A stretch of 64,000 nucleotides of DNA from Saposhnikovia divaricata (taxonomy: Eukaryota; Streptophyta; Magnoliopsida; Apiales; Apiaceae), in assembly GCA_036435485.1 (NCBI GenBank), contig JAZHRN010000139.1, positions 2,108,001 to 2,172,000 of the forward strand. The letters run 5' to 3'. The notes beneath the pieces are model-generated. The model was not told the DNA's origin. It did not search any database and was given only the letters and a program-made list of their open reading frames with translations. Numbering within the stretch: position 1 is the stretch's first letter; every line of letters starts with the position of its first letter. The position numbers were made by a program, and so were the translations under genes. This document shows, in pieces, positions 50,182-61,626 of this stretch.

Positions 50182-51025
50182 CAATGGGTTATTGGAATTC
50201 AATGAAATTTTATTTGGTGCCATTCGGACCTGAATCGGGGCTAAAATGACTGAAACTCGGTTTTCGGATAATCCTCAAATGGGTTAGTACACGGGATATT
50301 GTTAAAAATCGAGTCGGACCATTTTATCGATATTTTTACATATTTTGTTCCTATGGTTTATTGGAATTCAACGAAATTTTATTTGGTACCAGTTAGACCT
50401 GAATCGGGTCTGAAATGACTGAAACTCGGTTTTCGGATAATCCTCAAAGGGGTTAGTACACGGGATATTGTTAAAAATCGAGTCGAACCATTTTATGGAT
50501 ATATTTACATATTTTGTTCCTATGGGTTATTGGAATTCAACGCAATTTTATTTAACGAAGTTCGGACCGGAATCGGAGCTGATATGATCGAAACTCGGTT
50601 TTCGGAAACTTCTCAAAGGGATTAGTACACGGGATATTGTTAAAAATCAAGTCGGACAATTTTGTGGATATTTTTACATATTTTGTTCCTATGGGTTATT
50701 GGAATTCAATGAAATTTTATTTGGTGCCATTCGGACCTGAATCGGGGCTGAATGACTGAAACTCGGTTTTCGGATAATCCTCAAAGGGGTTAGTACACGG
50801 GATATTGTTAAAAATAGAGTCGGACCATTTTATGGATATTTTAACATATTTTGTTCCTATGGGTTATTGGAATTCAACGAAATTTTATTTGGTGCCAGTC
50901 GGACCTGAATCGGGGCTGAAATGACTGAAACTCGGTTTTCGGATAATCCTCAAAGGGGTTAGTACACGGGATATTGTTAAAAATCGAGTCGAACCATTTT
51001 ATGGATATATTTACATATTTTGTTC
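50182..51025 (+). repeat. Partial 6-mer, haplotype beta, ahead of the array
   Basis: Five monomers A1-A2-B1-A1-A2 with CAATGGG, CTCAAATGGG, CTATGGTTTATT, GGTACCAGTTAGACC, GCTGAATGAC (one base lost) and ATAGAGTCGG. They correspond to monomers 2-6 of the units at 54548 and 59600, except that this A1 also keeps the CAATGGG start of the older blocks. That makes it a likely founder or exchange product. Confidence 0.8.
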
Positions 51026-51194
51026 CTATGGGTTATTGGAATTCAACGCAATTTTATTTAACGAAGTTCGGATCGGAATCGGAGCTGATAAGATCGAAAC
51101 TCGGTTTTCGGAAACTTCTCAAAGGGATTAGTACACGGGATATTGTTAAAAATCAAGTCGGACAATTTTGTGGATATTTTTACATATTTTGTTC
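51026..51194 (+). repeat. Representative B3 monomer (169 bp)
   Basis: B3 is a B1 derivative with GTTCGGATCGG (C to T) and GATAAGATCG in place of GATATGATCG. It is confined to the part after 51 kb, where it recurs about every 1014 bp and makes a convenient phase marker for the 6-mer unit. The change to GATAAG removes an in-frame TGA, which lets longer but probably meaningless open frames run through these copies. Confidence 0.9.
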
Positions 51195-51701
51195 CTATGG
51201 GTTATTGGAATTCAATGAAATTTTATTTGGTGCCACTCGGACCTGAATCGGGGCTGAAATGACTGAAATTCGGTTTTCGGATAATCCTCAAAGGGGTTAG
51301 TACACGGGATATTGTTAAAAATTGAGTCGGACCATTTTATGGATATTTTTACATATTTTGTTCCTATGGGTTATTGGAATTCAATGAAATTTTATTTGGT
51401 GCCAGTCGGACCTGAATCGGGGCTGAAATGACTGAAACTCAGTTTTCGGATAATCCTCAAAGAGGTTAGTACACGGGATATTGTTAAAAATCGAGTCGGA
51501 CCATTTTATGGATATTTTTACATATTTTGTTCCTATGGGTTATTGGAATTCAACGCAATTTTATTTAACGAAGTTCGGACCGGAATCGGACCTGATATGA
51601 TCGAAACTCGGTTTTCGGAAACTTCTCAAAGGGATTAGTACACGGGATATTGTTAAAAATCAAGTCGGACAATTTTGTGGATATTTTTACATATTTTGTT
51701 C

Positions 51702-51870
51702 CTATGGGTTATTGGAATTCAATGAAATTTTATTTGGTGCCATTCGGACCTGAATCGGGGCTGAAATGACTGAAACTCGGTTTTCGGATAATCCTCAAAG
51801 GGGTTAGTACACGGGATATTGTTAAAAATCGAGTCGGACCATTTTATGGATATTTTTACATATTTTGTTC
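51702..51870 (+). repeat. Representative A1 monomer (169 bp)
   Basis: This copy shows the A1 type clearly. After GGAATTC it reads AATGAAAT, then TTTGGTGCCATTCGG, CTGAATCGGGG, ATAATCCTCAAAGG and CGAGTCGGACC, and ends ATTTTGTTC. Compared with A2 it has AATG instead of AACG (a CpG transition) and CATTCGG instead of CAGTCGG. A1 usually follows a B monomer directly. Sub-variants carry CTAAAATG, CCTGAAAGG, CCTTAAAGG or a CCAATGGG start, and these mark particular higher-order positions. Confidence 0.93.
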
Positions 51871-52039
51871 CTATGGGTTATTGGAATTCAACGAAATTTT
51901 ATTTGGTGCCAGTCGGACCTGAATCGGGGCTGAAATGACTAAAACTCGGTTTTCGGATAATCCTAAAAGGGGTTAGTACACGGGATATTGTTAAAAATCG
52001 AGTCGAACCATTTTATGGATATATTTACGTATTTTGTTC

Positions 52040-53559
52040 CTATGGGTTATTGGAATTCAACGCAATTTTATTTAACGAAGTTCGGATCGGAATCGGAGCT
52101 GATAAGATCGAAACTCGGTTTTCGGAAACTTCTCAAAGGGATTAGTACACGGGATATTGTTAAAAATCAAGTCGGACAATTTTGTGGATATTTTTACATA
52201 TTTTGTTCCTATGGGTTATTGGAATTCAATGAAATTTTATTTGGTGCCATTCGGACCTGAATCGGGGCTGAAATGACTGAAATTCGGTTTTCGGATAATC
52301 CTCAAAGGGGTTAGTACACGGGATATTGTTAAAAATTGAGTCGGACCATTTTATGGATATTTTTACATATTTTGTTCCTATGGGTTATTGGAATTCAATG
52401 AAATTTTATTTGGTGCCAGTCGGACCTGAATCGGGGCTGAAATGACTGAAACTCAGTTTTCGGATAATCCTCAAAGAGGTTAGTACACGGGATATTGTTA
52501 AAAATCGAGTCGGACCATTTTATGGATATTTTTACATATTTTGTTCCTATGGGTTATTGGAATTCAACGCAATTTTATTTAACGAAGTTCGGACCGGAAT
52601 CGGACCTGATATGATCGAAACTCGGTTTTCGGAAACTTCTCAAAGGGATTAGTACACGGGATATTGTTAAAAATCAAGTCGGACAATTTTGTGGATATTT
52701 TTACATATTTTGTTCCTATGGGTTATTGGAATTCAATGAAATTTTATTTGGTGCCATTCGGACCTGAATCGGGGCTGAAATGACTGAAATTCGGTTTTCG
52801 GATAATCCTCAAAGGGGTTAGTACACGGGATATTGTTAAAAATTGAGTCGGACCATTTTATGGATATTTTTACATATTTTGTTCCTATGGGTTATTGGAA
52901 TTCAATGAAATTTTATTTGGTGCCAGTCGGACCTGAATCGGGGCTGAAATGACTGAAACTCAGTTTTCGGATAATCCTCAAAGAGGTTAGTACACGGGAT
53001 ATTGTTAAAAATCGAGTCGGACCATTTTATGGATATTTTTACATATTTTGTTCCTATGGGTTATTGGAATTCAACGCAATTTTATTTAACGAAGTTCGGA
53101 CCGGAATCGGACCTGATATGATCGAAACTCGGTTTTCGGAAACTTCTCAAAGGGATTAGTACACGGGATATTGTTAAAAATCAAGTCGGACAATTTTGTG
53201 GATATTTTTACATATTTTGTTCCTATGGGTTATTGGAATTCAATGAAATTTTATTTGGTGCCATTCGGACCTGAATCGGGGCTGAAATGACTGAAACTCG
53301 GTTTTCGGATAATCCTCAAAGGGGTTAGTACACGGGATATTGTTAAAAATCGAGTCGGACCATTTTATGGATATTTTTACATATTTTGTTCCTATGGGTT
53401 ATTGGAATTCAACGAAATTTTATTTGGTGCCAGTCGGACCTGAATCGGGGCTGAAATGACTAAAACTCGGTTTTTGGATAATCCTAAAAGGGTTAGTACA
53501 CGGGATATTGTTAAAAATCGAGTCGAACCATTTTATGGATATATTTACATATTTTGTTC
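52040..53559 (+). repeat. 6-mer unit expanded to 9 monomers (1520 bp)
   Basis: The A1(GAAATTCGG)-A1(CTCAG)-B1(GGACCTG) trimer is present twice: CTCAGTTTTCGG stands at both about 52451 and 52960, 507 bp apart. One base is lost in CCTAAAAGGGTTAG near 53490. A private change is TTTACGTATTTTG near 52025, just before the unit. Confidence 0.89.
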
Positions 53560-54547
53560 CTATGGGTTATTGGAATTCAACGCAATTTTATTTAACGAAG
53601 TTCGGATCGGAATCGGAGCTGATAAGATCGAAACTCGGTTTTCGGAGATATTGTTAAAAATCAAGTCGGACAATTTTGTGGATATTTTTACATATTTTGT
53701 TCCTATGGGTTATTGGAATTCAATGAAATTTTATTTGGTGCCATTCGGACCTGAATCGGGGCTGAAATGACTGAAATTCGGTTTTCGGATAATCCTCAAA
53801 GGGGTTAGTACACGGGATATTGTTAAAAATTGAGTCGGACCATTTTATGGATATTTTTACATATTTTGTTCCTATGGGTTATTGGAATTCAATGAAATTT
53901 TATTTGGTGCCAGTCGGACCTGAATCGGGGCTGAAATGACTGAAACTCAGTTTTCGGATAATCCTCAAAGAGGTTAGTACACGAAATATTGTTAAAAATC
54001 GAGTCGGACCATTTTATGGATATTTTTACATATTTTGTTCCTATGGGTTATTGGAATTCAACGCAATTTTATTTAACGAAGTTCGGACCGGAATCGGACC
54101 TGATATGATCGAAACTCGGTTTTCGGAAACTTCTCAAAGGGATTAGTACACGGGATATTGTTAAAAATCAAGTCGGACAATTTTGTGGATATTTTTACAT
54201 ATTTTGTTCCTATGGGTTATTGGAATTCAATGAAATTTTATTTGGTGCCATTCGGACCTGAATCGGGGCTGAAATGACTGAAACTCGGTTTTCGGATAAT
54301 CCTCAAAGGGGTTAGTACACGGGATATTGTTAAAAATCGAGTCGGACCATTTTATGGATATTTTTACATATTTTGTTCCTATGGGTTATTGGAATTCAAC
54401 GAAATTTTATTTGGTGCCAGTCGGACCTGAATCGGGGCTGAAATGACTAAAACTCGGTTTTCGGATAATCCTAAAAGGGGTTAGTACACAGGATATTGTT
54501 AAAAATCGAGTCGAACCATTTTATGGATATATTTACATATTTTGTTC
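53560..54547 (+). repeat. 6-mer unit with 26-bp deletion (988 bp)
   Basis: Normal six-monomer order, but the B3 monomer is only 143 bp because 26 bases are missing at 53646/53647. A private change is CACGAAATATTG near 53981. Confidence 0.9.
53646..53647 (+). other. 26-bp deletion junction in a B3 monomer
   Basis: TTTTCGGA joins directly to GATATTG. Other B3 copies have 26 more bases here (from AACTTCTC through GTACACGG). The base on each side differs from the matching end of the lost piece, so no exact junction overlap is seen. It also contributes to the 104-codon open frame that crosses it. Confidence 0.92.
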
Positions 54548-55560
54548 CTATGGGTTATTGGAATTCAACGCAATTTTATTTAACGAAGTTCGGATCGGAA
54601 TCGGAGCTGATAAGATCGAAACTCGGTTTTCGGAAACTTCTCAAAGGGATTAGTACACGGGATATTGTTAAAAATCAAGTCGGACAATTTTGTGGATATT
54701 TTTACATATTTTGTTCCTATGGGTTATTGGAATTCAATGAAATTTTATTTGGTGCCATTCCGACCTGAATCAGGGCTGAAATGACTGAAACTCGGTTTTC
54801 GGATAATCCTCAAATGGGTTAGTACACGGGATATTGTTAAAAATCGAGTCGGACCATTTTATGGATATTTTTACATATTTTGTTCCTATGGTTTATTGGA
54901 ATTCAACGAAATTTTATTTGGTACCAGTCAGACCTGAATCGGGGCTGAAATGACTGAAACTCGGTTTTCGGATAATCCTCAAAGGGGTTAGTACACGGGA
55001 TATTGTTAAAAATCGAGTCGAACCATTTTATGGATATTTTTACATATTTTGTTCCTATGGGTTATTGGAATTCAACGCAATTTTATTTAACGAAGTTCGG
55101 ACCGGAATCGGAGCTGATATGATCGAAACTCGGTTTTCGGAAACTTCTCAAAGGGATTAGTACACGGGATATTGTTAAAAATCAAGTCGGACAATTTTGT
55201 GGATATTTTTACATATTTTGTTCCTATGGGTTATTGGAATTCAATGAAATTTTATTTGGTGCCATTCGGACCTGAATCGGGGCTGAATGACTGAAACTCG
55301 GTTTTCGGATAATCCTCAAAGGGGTTAGTACACGGGATATTGTTAAAAATAGAGTCGGACCATTTTATGGATATTTTTACATATTTTGTTCCTATGGGTT
55401 ATTGGAATTCAACGAAATTTTATTTGGTGCCAGTCGGACCTGAATCGGGGCTGAAATGACTGAAACTCGGTTTTCGGATAATCCTCAAAGGGGTTAGTAC
55501 ACGGGATATTGTTAAAAATCGAGTCGAACCATTTTATGGATATATTTACATATTTTGTTC
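54548..55560 (+). repeat. 6-mer unit, haplotype beta, copy 1 (1013 bp)
   Basis: B3-A1(GCCATTCCGACC, GAATCAGGG)-A2(CTATGGTTTATT, GGTACCAGTCAGACC)-B1-A1(GCTGAATGAC)-A2. It shares these private marks with 59600-60612, offset 5052 bp. Confidence 0.9.
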
Positions 55561-56573
55561 CTATGGGTTATTGGAATTCAACGCAATTTTATTTAACGAA
55601 GTTCGGATCGGAATCGGAGCTGATAAGATCGAAACTCGGTTTTCGGAAACTTCTCAAAGGGATTAGTACACGGGATATTGTTAAAAATCAAGTCGGACAA
55701 TTTTGTGGATATTTTTACATATTTTGTTCCTATGGGTTATTGGAATTCAATGAAATTTTATTTGGTGCCATTCGGACCTGAATCGGGGCTGAAATGACTG
55801 AAATTCGGTTTTCGGATAATCCTCAAAGGGGTTAGTACACGGGATATTGTTAAAAATTGAGTCGGACCATTTTATGGATATTTTTACATATTTTGTTCCT
55901 ATGGGTTATTGGAATTCAATGAAATTTTATTTGGTGCCAGTCGGACCTGAATCGGGGCTGAAATGACTGAAACTCAGTTTTCGGATAATCCTTAAAGAGG
56001 TTAGTACACGGGATATTGTTAAAAATCGAGTCGGACCATTTTATGGATATTTTTACATATTTTGTTCCTATGGGTTATTGGAATTCAACGCAATTTTATT
56101 TAACGAAGTTCGGACCGGAATCGGACCTGATATGATCGAAACTCAGTTTTCGGAAACTTCTCAAAGGGATTAGTACACGGGATATTGTTAAAAATCAAGT
56201 CGGACAATTTTGTGGATATTTTTACATATTTTGTTCCTATGGGTTATTGGAATTCAATGAAATTTTATTTGGTGCCATTCGGACCTGAATCGGGGCTGAA
56301 ATGACTGAAACTCGGTTTTCGGATAATCCTCAAAGGGGTTAGTACTCGGGATATTGTTAAAAATCGAGTAGGACCATTTTATGGATATTTTACATATTTT
56401 GTTCCTATGGGTTATTGGAATTCAACGAAATTTTATTTGGTGCCAGTCGGACCTGAATCGGGGCTGAAATGACTAAAACTCGGTTTTCGGATAATCCTAA
56501 AAGGGGTTAGTACACGGGATATTGTTAAAAATCGAGTCGAACCATTTTATGGATATATTTACATATTTTGTTC
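55561..56573 (+). repeat. 6-mer unit, haplotype alpha (1013 bp)
   Basis: Standard alpha order. Private changes are CCTTAAAGAGG, GATCGAAACTCAG, AGTACTCGGG and a lost T in GGATATTTTACAT near 56388. Confidence 0.9.
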
Positions 56574-57587
56574 CTATGGGTTATTGGAATTCAACGCAAT
56601 TTTATTTAACGAAGTTCGGATCGGAATCGGAGCTGATAAGATCGAAACTCGGTTTTCGGAAACTTCTCAAAGGGATTAGTACACGGGATATTGTTAAAAA
56701 TCAAGTCGGACAATTTTGTGGATATTTTTACATATTTTGTTCCTATGGGTTATTGGAATTCAATGAAATTTTATTTGGTGCCATTCGGACCTGAATCGGG
56801 GCTGAAATGACTGAAATTCGGTTTTCGGATAATCCTCAAAGGGGTTAGTACACAGGATATTGTTAAAAATTGAGTCGGACCATTTTATGGATATTTTTAC
56901 ATATTTTGTTCCTATGGGTTATTGGAATTCAATGAAATTTTATTTGGTGCCAGTCGGACCTGAATCGGGGCTGAAATGACTGAAACTCAGTTTTCGGATA
57001 ATCCTCAAAGAGGTTAGTACACGGGATATTGTTAAAAATCGAGTCGGACCATTTTATGGATATTTTTACATATTTTGTTCCTATGGGTTATTGGAATTCA
57101 ACGCAATTTTATTTAACGAAGTTCGGACCGGAATCGGACCTGATATGATCGAAACTCGGTTTTCGGAAACTTCTCAAAGGGATTAGTACACGGGATATTT
57201 TTAAAAATCAAGTCGGACAATTTTGTGGATATTTTTACATATTTTGTTCCTATGGGTTATTGGAATTCAATGAAATTTTATTTGGTGCCATTCGGACCTG
57301 AATCGGGGCTGAAATGACTGAAACTCGGTTTTCGGATAATCCTCAAAGGGGTTAGTACACGGGATATTGTTAAAAATCGAGTCGGACCATTTTATGGATA
57401 TTTTTACATATTTTGTTCCTATGGGTTATTGGAATTCAACGAAATTTTATTTGGTGCCAGTCGGACCTGAATCGGGGCTGAAATGACTAAAACTCGGTTT
57501 TCGGATAATCCTAAAAGGGGTTAGTACACAGGATATTGTTAAAAATCGAGTCAAACCATTTTATGGATATATTTACATATTTTGTTC
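56574..57587 (+). repeat. 6-mer unit, haplotype alpha (1014 bp)
   Basis: Standard alpha order. Private changes are CACAGGATATTG near 56853 and GGGATATTTTTAAAAATC near 57194. Confidence 0.9.
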
Positions 57588-59599
57588 CTATGGGTTATTG
57601 GAATTCAACGCAATTTTATTTAACGAAGTTCGGATCGGAATCGGAGCTGATAAGATCGAAACTCGGTTTTCGGAAACTTCTCAAAGGGATTAGTACACGG
57701 GATATTGTTAAAAATCAAGTCGGACAATTTTGTGGATATTTTTACATATTTTGTTCCTATGGGTTATTGGAATTCAATGAAATTTTATTTGGTGCCATTC
57801 GGAGGGGCTGAAATGACTGAAATTCGGTTTTCGGATAATCCTCAAAGGGGTTAGTACACGGGATATTGTTAAAAATCGAGTCGGACCATTTTATGGATAT
57901 TTTTACATATTTTGTTCCTATGGGTTATTGGAATTCAACGAAATTTTATTTGGTGCCAGTCGGACCTGAATCGGGGCTGAAATGACTGAAACTCAGTTTT
58001 CGGATAATCCTCAAAGAGGTTAGTACACGGGATATTGTTAAAAATCGAGTCGGACCATTTTATGGATATTTTTACATATTTTGTTCCTATGGGTTATTGG
58101 AATTCAACGCAATTTTATTTAACGAAGTTCGGACCGGAATCGGAGCTGATATGATCGAAACTCGGTTTTCGGAAACTTCTCAAAGGGATTAGTACACGGG
58201 ATATTGTTAAAAATCAAGTCGGACAATTTTGTGGATATTTTTACATATTTTGTTCCTATGGGTTATTGGAATTCAATGAAATTTTATTTGGTGCCATTCG
58301 GAGGGGCTGAAATGACTGAAATTCGGTTTTCGGATAATCCTCAAAGGGGTTAGTACACGGGATATTGTTAAAAATCGAGTCGGACCATTTTATGGATATT
58401 TTTACATATTTTGTTCCTATGAGTTATTGGAATTCAACGAAATTTTATTTGGTGCCAGTCGGACCTGAATCGGGGCTGAAATGACTGAAACTCAGTTTTC
58501 GGATAATCCTCAAAGAGGTTAGTACACGGGATATTGTTAAAAATCGAGTCGGACCATTTTATGGATATTTTTACATATTTTGTTCCTATGGGTTATTGGA
58601 ATTCAACGCAATTTTATTTAACGAAGTTCGGACCGGAATCGGAGCTGATATGATCGAAACTCGGTTTTCGGAAACTTCTCAAAGGGATTAGTACACGGGA
58701 TATTGTTAAAAATCAAGTCGGACAATTTTGTGGATATTTTTACATATTTTGTTCCTATGGGTTATTGGAATTCAATGAAATTTTATTTGGTGCCATTCGG
58801 ACCTGAATCGGGGCTGAAATGACTGAAACTCGGTTTTCGGATAATCCTGAAAGGGGTTAGTACACGGGATATTGTTAAAAATCGAGTCGGACCATTTTAT
58901 GGATATTTTTACATATTTTGTTCCTATGGGTTGTTGGAATTCAACGAAATTTTATTTGGTGCCAGTCGGACCTGAATCGGGGCTGAAATGACTGAAACTC
59001 GGTTTTCGGATAATCCTCAAAGGGGTTAGTACACGGGATATTGTTAAAAATCGAGTCGGACCATATTATGGATATTTTTACATATTTTGTTCCTATGGGT
59101 TATTGGAATTCAACGCAATTTTATTTAACGAAGTTCGGACCGGAATCGGAGCTGATATGATCGAAACTCGGTTTTCGGAAACTTCTCAAAGGGATTAGTA
59201 CACGGGATATTGTTAAAAATCAAGTCGGACAATTTTGTGGATATTTTTACATATTTTGTTCCTATGGGTTATTGGAATTCAATGAAATTTTATTTGGTGC
59301 CATTCGGACCTGAATCGGGGCTGAAATGACTGAAACTCGGTTTTCGGATAATCCTCAAAGGGGTTAGTACACGGGATATTGTTAAAAATCGAGTCGGACC
59401 ATTTTATGGATATTTTTACATATTTTGTTCCTATGGGTTATTGGAATTCAACGAAATTTTATTTGGTGCCAGTCGGACCAGAATCGGGGCTGAAATGACT
59501 AAAACTCGGTTTTCGGATAATCCTAAAAGGGGTTAGTACACAGGATATTGTTAAAAATCGAGTCGAACCATTTTATGGATATATTTACATATTTTGTTC
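57588..59599 (+). repeat. 12-monomer unit with two 8-bp deletions (2012 bp)
   Basis: B3 followed by two A1-A2-B1 trimers whose A1 monomers lack eight bases (GCCATTCGGAGGGGCTG at 57803 and 58302), then plain trimers. It ends with an A2 carrying GGACCAGAATCGGGG near 59478. In 61627-62962 the first part of this unit is repeated. Confidence 0.87.
57803..57804 (+). other. 8-bp deletion junction in an A1 monomer
   Basis: CATTCGGA joins GGGGCTG, lacking CCTGAATC. The same junction is at 58302/58303, 61842/61843 and 62341/62342. The paired spacing (499 bp = three monomers less eight bases) and the 4039-bp offset between pairs show a trimer duplication followed by a larger copy. Confidence 0.92.
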
Positions 59600-60612
59600 C
59601 TATGGGTTATTGGAATTCAACGCAATTTTATTTAACGAAGTTCGGATCGGAATCGGAGCTGATAAGATCGAAACTCGGTTTTCGGAAACTTCTCAAAGGG
59701 ATTAGTACACGGGATATTGTTAAAAATCAAGTCGGACAATTTTGTGGATATTTTTACATATTTTGTTCCTATGGGTTATTGGAATTCAATGAAATTTTAT
59801 TTGGTGCCATTCCGACCTGAATCAGGGCTGAAATGACTGAAACTCGGTTTTCGGATAATCCTCAAATGGGTTAGTACACGGGATATTGTTAAAAATCGAG
59901 TCGGACCATTTTATGGATATTTTTACATATTTTGTTCCTATGGTTTATTGGAATTCAACGAAATTTTATTTGGTACCAGTCAGACCTGAATCGGGGCTGA
60001 AATGACTGAAACTCGGTTTTCGGATAATCCTCAAAGGGGTTAGTACACGGGATATTGTTAAAAATCGAGTCGAACCATTTTATGGATATATTTACATATT
60101 TTGTTCCTATGGGTTATTGGAATTCAACGCAATTTTATTTAACGAAGTTCGGACCGGAATCGGAGCTGATATGATCGAAACTCGGTTTTCGGAAACTTCT
60201 CAAAGGGATTAGTACACGGGATATTGTTAAAAATCAAGTCGGACAATTTTGTGGATATTTTTACATATTTTGTTCCTATGGGTTATTGGAATTCAATGAA
60301 ATTTTATTTGGTGCCATTCGGACCTGAATCGGGGCTGAATGACTGAAACTCGGTTTTCGGATAATCCTCAAAGGGGTTAGTACACGGGATATTGTTAAAA
60401 ATAGAGTCGGACCATTTTATGGATATTTTTACATATTTTGTTCCTATGGGTTATTGGAATTCAACGAAATTTTATTTGGTGCCAGTCGGACCTGAATCGG
60501 GGCTGAAATGACTGAAACTCGGTTTTCGGATAATCCTCAAAGGGGTTAGTACACGGGATATTGTTAAAAATCGAGTCGAACCATTTTATGGATATATTTA
60601 CATATTTTGTTC
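59600..60612 (+). repeat. 6-mer unit, haplotype beta, copy 2 (1013 bp)
   Basis: Near-identical to 54548-55560 (GCCATTCCGACC, GAATCAGGG, GGTACCAGTCAGACC, GCTGAATGAC). Its B1-preceding stretch has GATATATTTAC where copy 1 has GATATTTTTAC near 55034. Confidence 0.9.
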
Positions 60613-61626
60613 CTATGGGTTATTGGAATTCAACGCAATTTTATTTAACGAAGTTCGGATCGGAATCGGAGCTGATAAGATCGAAACTCGGTTTTCGGAA
60701 ACTTCTCTAAGGGATTAGTACACGGGATATTGTTAAAAATCAAGTCGGACAATTTTGTGGATATTTTTACATATTTTGTTCCTATGGGTTATTGGAATTC
60801 AATGAAATTTTATTTGGTGCCATTCGGACCTGAATCGGGGCTGAAATGACTGAAATTCGGTTTTCGGATAATCCTCAAAGGGGTTAGTACACGGGATATT
60901 GTTAAAAATTGAGTCGGACCATTTTATGGATATTTTTACATATTTTGTTCCTATGGGTTATTGGAATTCAATGAAATTTTATTTGGTGCCAGTCGGACCT
61001 GAATCGGGGCTGAAATGACTGAAACTCAGTTTTCGGATAATCCTCAAAGAGGTTAGTACACGGGATATTGTTAAAAATCGAGTCGGACCATTTTATGGAT
61101 ATTTTTACATATTTTGTTCCTATGGGTTATTGGAATTCAACGCAATTTTATTTAACGAAGTTCGGACCGGAATCGGACCTGATATGATCGAAACTCGGTT
61201 TTCGGAAACTTCTCAAAGGGATTAGTACACGGGATATTGTTAAAAATCAAGTCGGACAATTTTGTGGATATTTTTACATATTTTGTTCCTATGGGTTATT
61301 GGAATTCAATGAAATTTTATTTGGTGCCATTCGGACCTGAATCGGGGCTGAAATGACTGAAACTCGGTTTTCGGATAATCCTCAAAGGGGTTAGTACACG
61401 GGATATTGTTAAAAATCGAGTCGGACCATTTTATGGATATTTTTACATATTTTGTTCCTATGGGTTATTGGAATTCAACGAAATTTTATTTGGTGCCAGT
61501 CGGACCTGAATCGGGGCTGAAATGACTAAAACTCGGTTTTCGGATAATCCTAAAAGGGGTTAGTACACAGGATATTGTTAAAAATCGAGTCGAACCATTT
61601 TATGGATATATTTACATATTTTGTTC
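60613..61626 (+). repeat. 6-mer unit, haplotype alpha, with CTTCTCTAAGG (1014 bp)
   Basis: Standard alpha order. The B3 monomer has the private CTTCTCTAAGG at 60703, found otherwise only in the unit at 62963. Confidence 0.9.

Larger units (their letters stand above)
51026..52039 (+). repeat. 6-mer unit, haplotype alpha (1014 bp)
   Basis: B3-A1-A1-B1-A1-A2 with GAAATTCGG, CTCAGTTTTCGG and GGACCTGATATG. GCCACTCGG in the second monomer is private. Confidence 0.9.

Noticed and set aside
53456..53770. 104-codon open frame with an ATG start
   Set aside because: It crosses the 26-bp deletion and a one-base loss that happen to keep a frame open. It is one of a kind and entirely within satellite.
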